A DNA stretch of 64,000 bases from positions 118,614,754 through 118,678,753 of the forward strand of contig CP136061.1 of NCBI GenBank assembly GCA_032622095.1. The letters run 5' to 3'. Of this stretch, positions 62,960-64,000 are shown in pieces. Made by a program: the position numbers and the translations under genes. The number at the start of each line of letters is the position of its first letter. The stretch's first letter is position 1. The notes under the pieces were generated by a model that saw only the letters and a list, made by a program, of their open reading frames with translations, was not told where the DNA came from and did not search any database. Origin of the DNA: Siphonodentalium dalli. Lineage: Eukaryota > Mollusca > Scaphopoda > Gadilida > Siphonodentaliidae.

Positions 62960-64000
62960 CTATTAGGGCCACTTGCTAATGGCGCTTTCGGCGCGCGCCG
63001 AAAGCGACAAAAAGTGCGCCATTAGTAACGCGCCGAAAGCGACAAAATATGCGCCATTAGCGTTGTTTCGGCGCGCGCCGAAAGCGCCGAAAGAGACAAA
63101 ATATGCGCCATTAGCCCATTCGGCGCGGTGCGCCGAAAGCGACAAAATATGCGCCATGTATGGAATCATATTAGGGCCACTTGCTAATATTCGAATATGC
63201 GCATTATCGCATGCATGGATGTGGCTAGAGGGTCTCCGTTGGGGGGTGTCCACCTTGGGAAATTCCAATTGCACCCCCCTTGAATCACAATCAGACACCA
63301 AACACAAGTTTTGCATAATTCCATTTGCACCCCCTTGCACATCAGTACTCAGGCCCAATATCCTATGTATTCATAAACTATGTTGTTCTATATGCCCGGT
63401 ATAAGAAAATTCAGATACTTTAACCTGAGAATTGCATAAATCCTAACATCTAGTAACCTACTCCATACAAATGCACACGGCTACGGGTAAGAGACCAGGA
63501 CATTGTGTCCGTCCATGTTTGTTCAGCCCGGTGTGAGAAAATTTGGAAAACTATACAAGAAAATCGCAAATCCTAGCATCTAGACTGGCCTCAACTGAAG
63601 CTTCCCTAGTGTTGGAAATTTCAAACCTCATACTCCCTCTTTGGTTGGACAATTCTCCAACTGATGACAATTCCAATGACAATGTGTTTGGTCTGTGATT
63701 CTGATTCAAGGGGGGGGGGGGGGTGCAAATGGAATGATGCAAAAGTTGTGTTTGGTGTCTGATTGTGATTCAAGGGGGAGGGGTGCAATTGGAATTTCCC
63801 AAGGTGGACAACCCCCCCCAACGGAGACCCTCTAGCCACATCCCTGCATGCGCTAATGCGCATATTCGAATATTAGCAAGTGGCCCTAATATGATTCCAT
63901 ACATGGCGCATATTTTGTCGCTTTCGGCGCACCGCGCCGAATGGGCTAATGGCGCATATTTTGTCGTAACGGCGCATATTTTGTCGTTTTCGGCGCTTTC
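62960..64000. mobile_element. GC-rich foldback element, continues past the window
   Basis: The left arm at about 63085-63340 and right arm at about 63715-64000 are nearly identical in inverted orientation (TAGGGCCACTTGCTAATATT, GTGGCTAGAGGGTCTCCGTT). Both sides carry tandem copies of a unit with GCCGAAAGCGACAAAATATG and CGCCATTAG. C- or G-runs at matching places differ in length. The right side runs off the window end, so the full length is unknown. Confidence 0.8.

Noticed and set aside
62973-63404. Frame with repeated KATKYAPLA words
   Set aside because: It is a translation of the GCCGAAAGCGACAAAATATG tandem units.
1-64000. tRNA or rRNA genes
   Set aside because: I looked for paired A- and B-box-like motifs and cloverleaf spacing and saw none that convinced me. 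A covariance-model scan would decide.

Overview
The window is metazoan nuclear DNA. It has GT-AG introns, AT-rich composition, dense miniature transposons (MITEs) and an internal block of TTAGGG-type repeats. The main gene is the 3' half of an LRIG gene (leucine-rich repeats plus immunoglobulin domains, single-pass receptor) on the + strand. Its transmembrane segment and exon phases look very like those of vertebrate LRIG1/3. The TTAGGG-type block argues against an arthropod with TTAGG telomeres. I therefore suggest an invertebrate deuterostome (echinoderm, hemichordate or cephalochordate) or a lophotrochozoan, without being able to choose.

Layout. Positions 1-22615 hold twelve LRIG exons in consistent frame: LRR exons at 702, 5088 and 8819, the LRR C-terminal cap at 11396, three Ig domains at 13357-16600, the transmembrane helix near 16735, and a long cytoplasmic tail ending with a stop at 22613-22615. 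The introns are filled with palindromic DNA transposons, several lying within about 20 nt of a splice donor. From 24.6 to 32.5 kb a unit of about 3.96 kb is tandemly duplicated, with one breakpoint inside a MITE hairpin. From 33.5 to 40 kb there are hAT-like and TTAA-flanked non-autonomous elements and a microsatellite. From 40.1 to 47.35 kb lies a large symmetrical element with inverted ends, inverted sub-terminal repeat arrays and a LINE-like 3' remnant near its centre. From 48.5 to 54.7 kb a decayed minus-strand repeat-protein gene is split by an 877-bp foldback element made of about 29 GATATC palindromes with a 6-bp target duplication. Positions 55751-56995 hold an intact minus-strand coding exon for a type II membrane, fucosyltransferase-like protein, with a splice acceptor directly before its ATG. 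From 57.5 to 64 kb there are more foldbacks, including one with a telomere-repeat core, a chain of cruciform repeats, and a GC-rich foldback running off the window end.

Four repeat families recur. Family A (TTAA target, piggyBac-like ends) and family B (8-bp target duplications, hAT-like) are unrelated in sequence, yet both are built as hairpin-spacer-hairpin. Family C is a single long palindrome with TA target sites (Tc1/mariner-like). Family F is TTAA-flanked with an internal hairpin. Nesting shows repeated waves of insertion. The two genes are independent: LRIG proteins modulate receptor tyrosine kinase and BMP signalling at the cell surface, while the fucosyltransferase-like protein would act in the Golgi.
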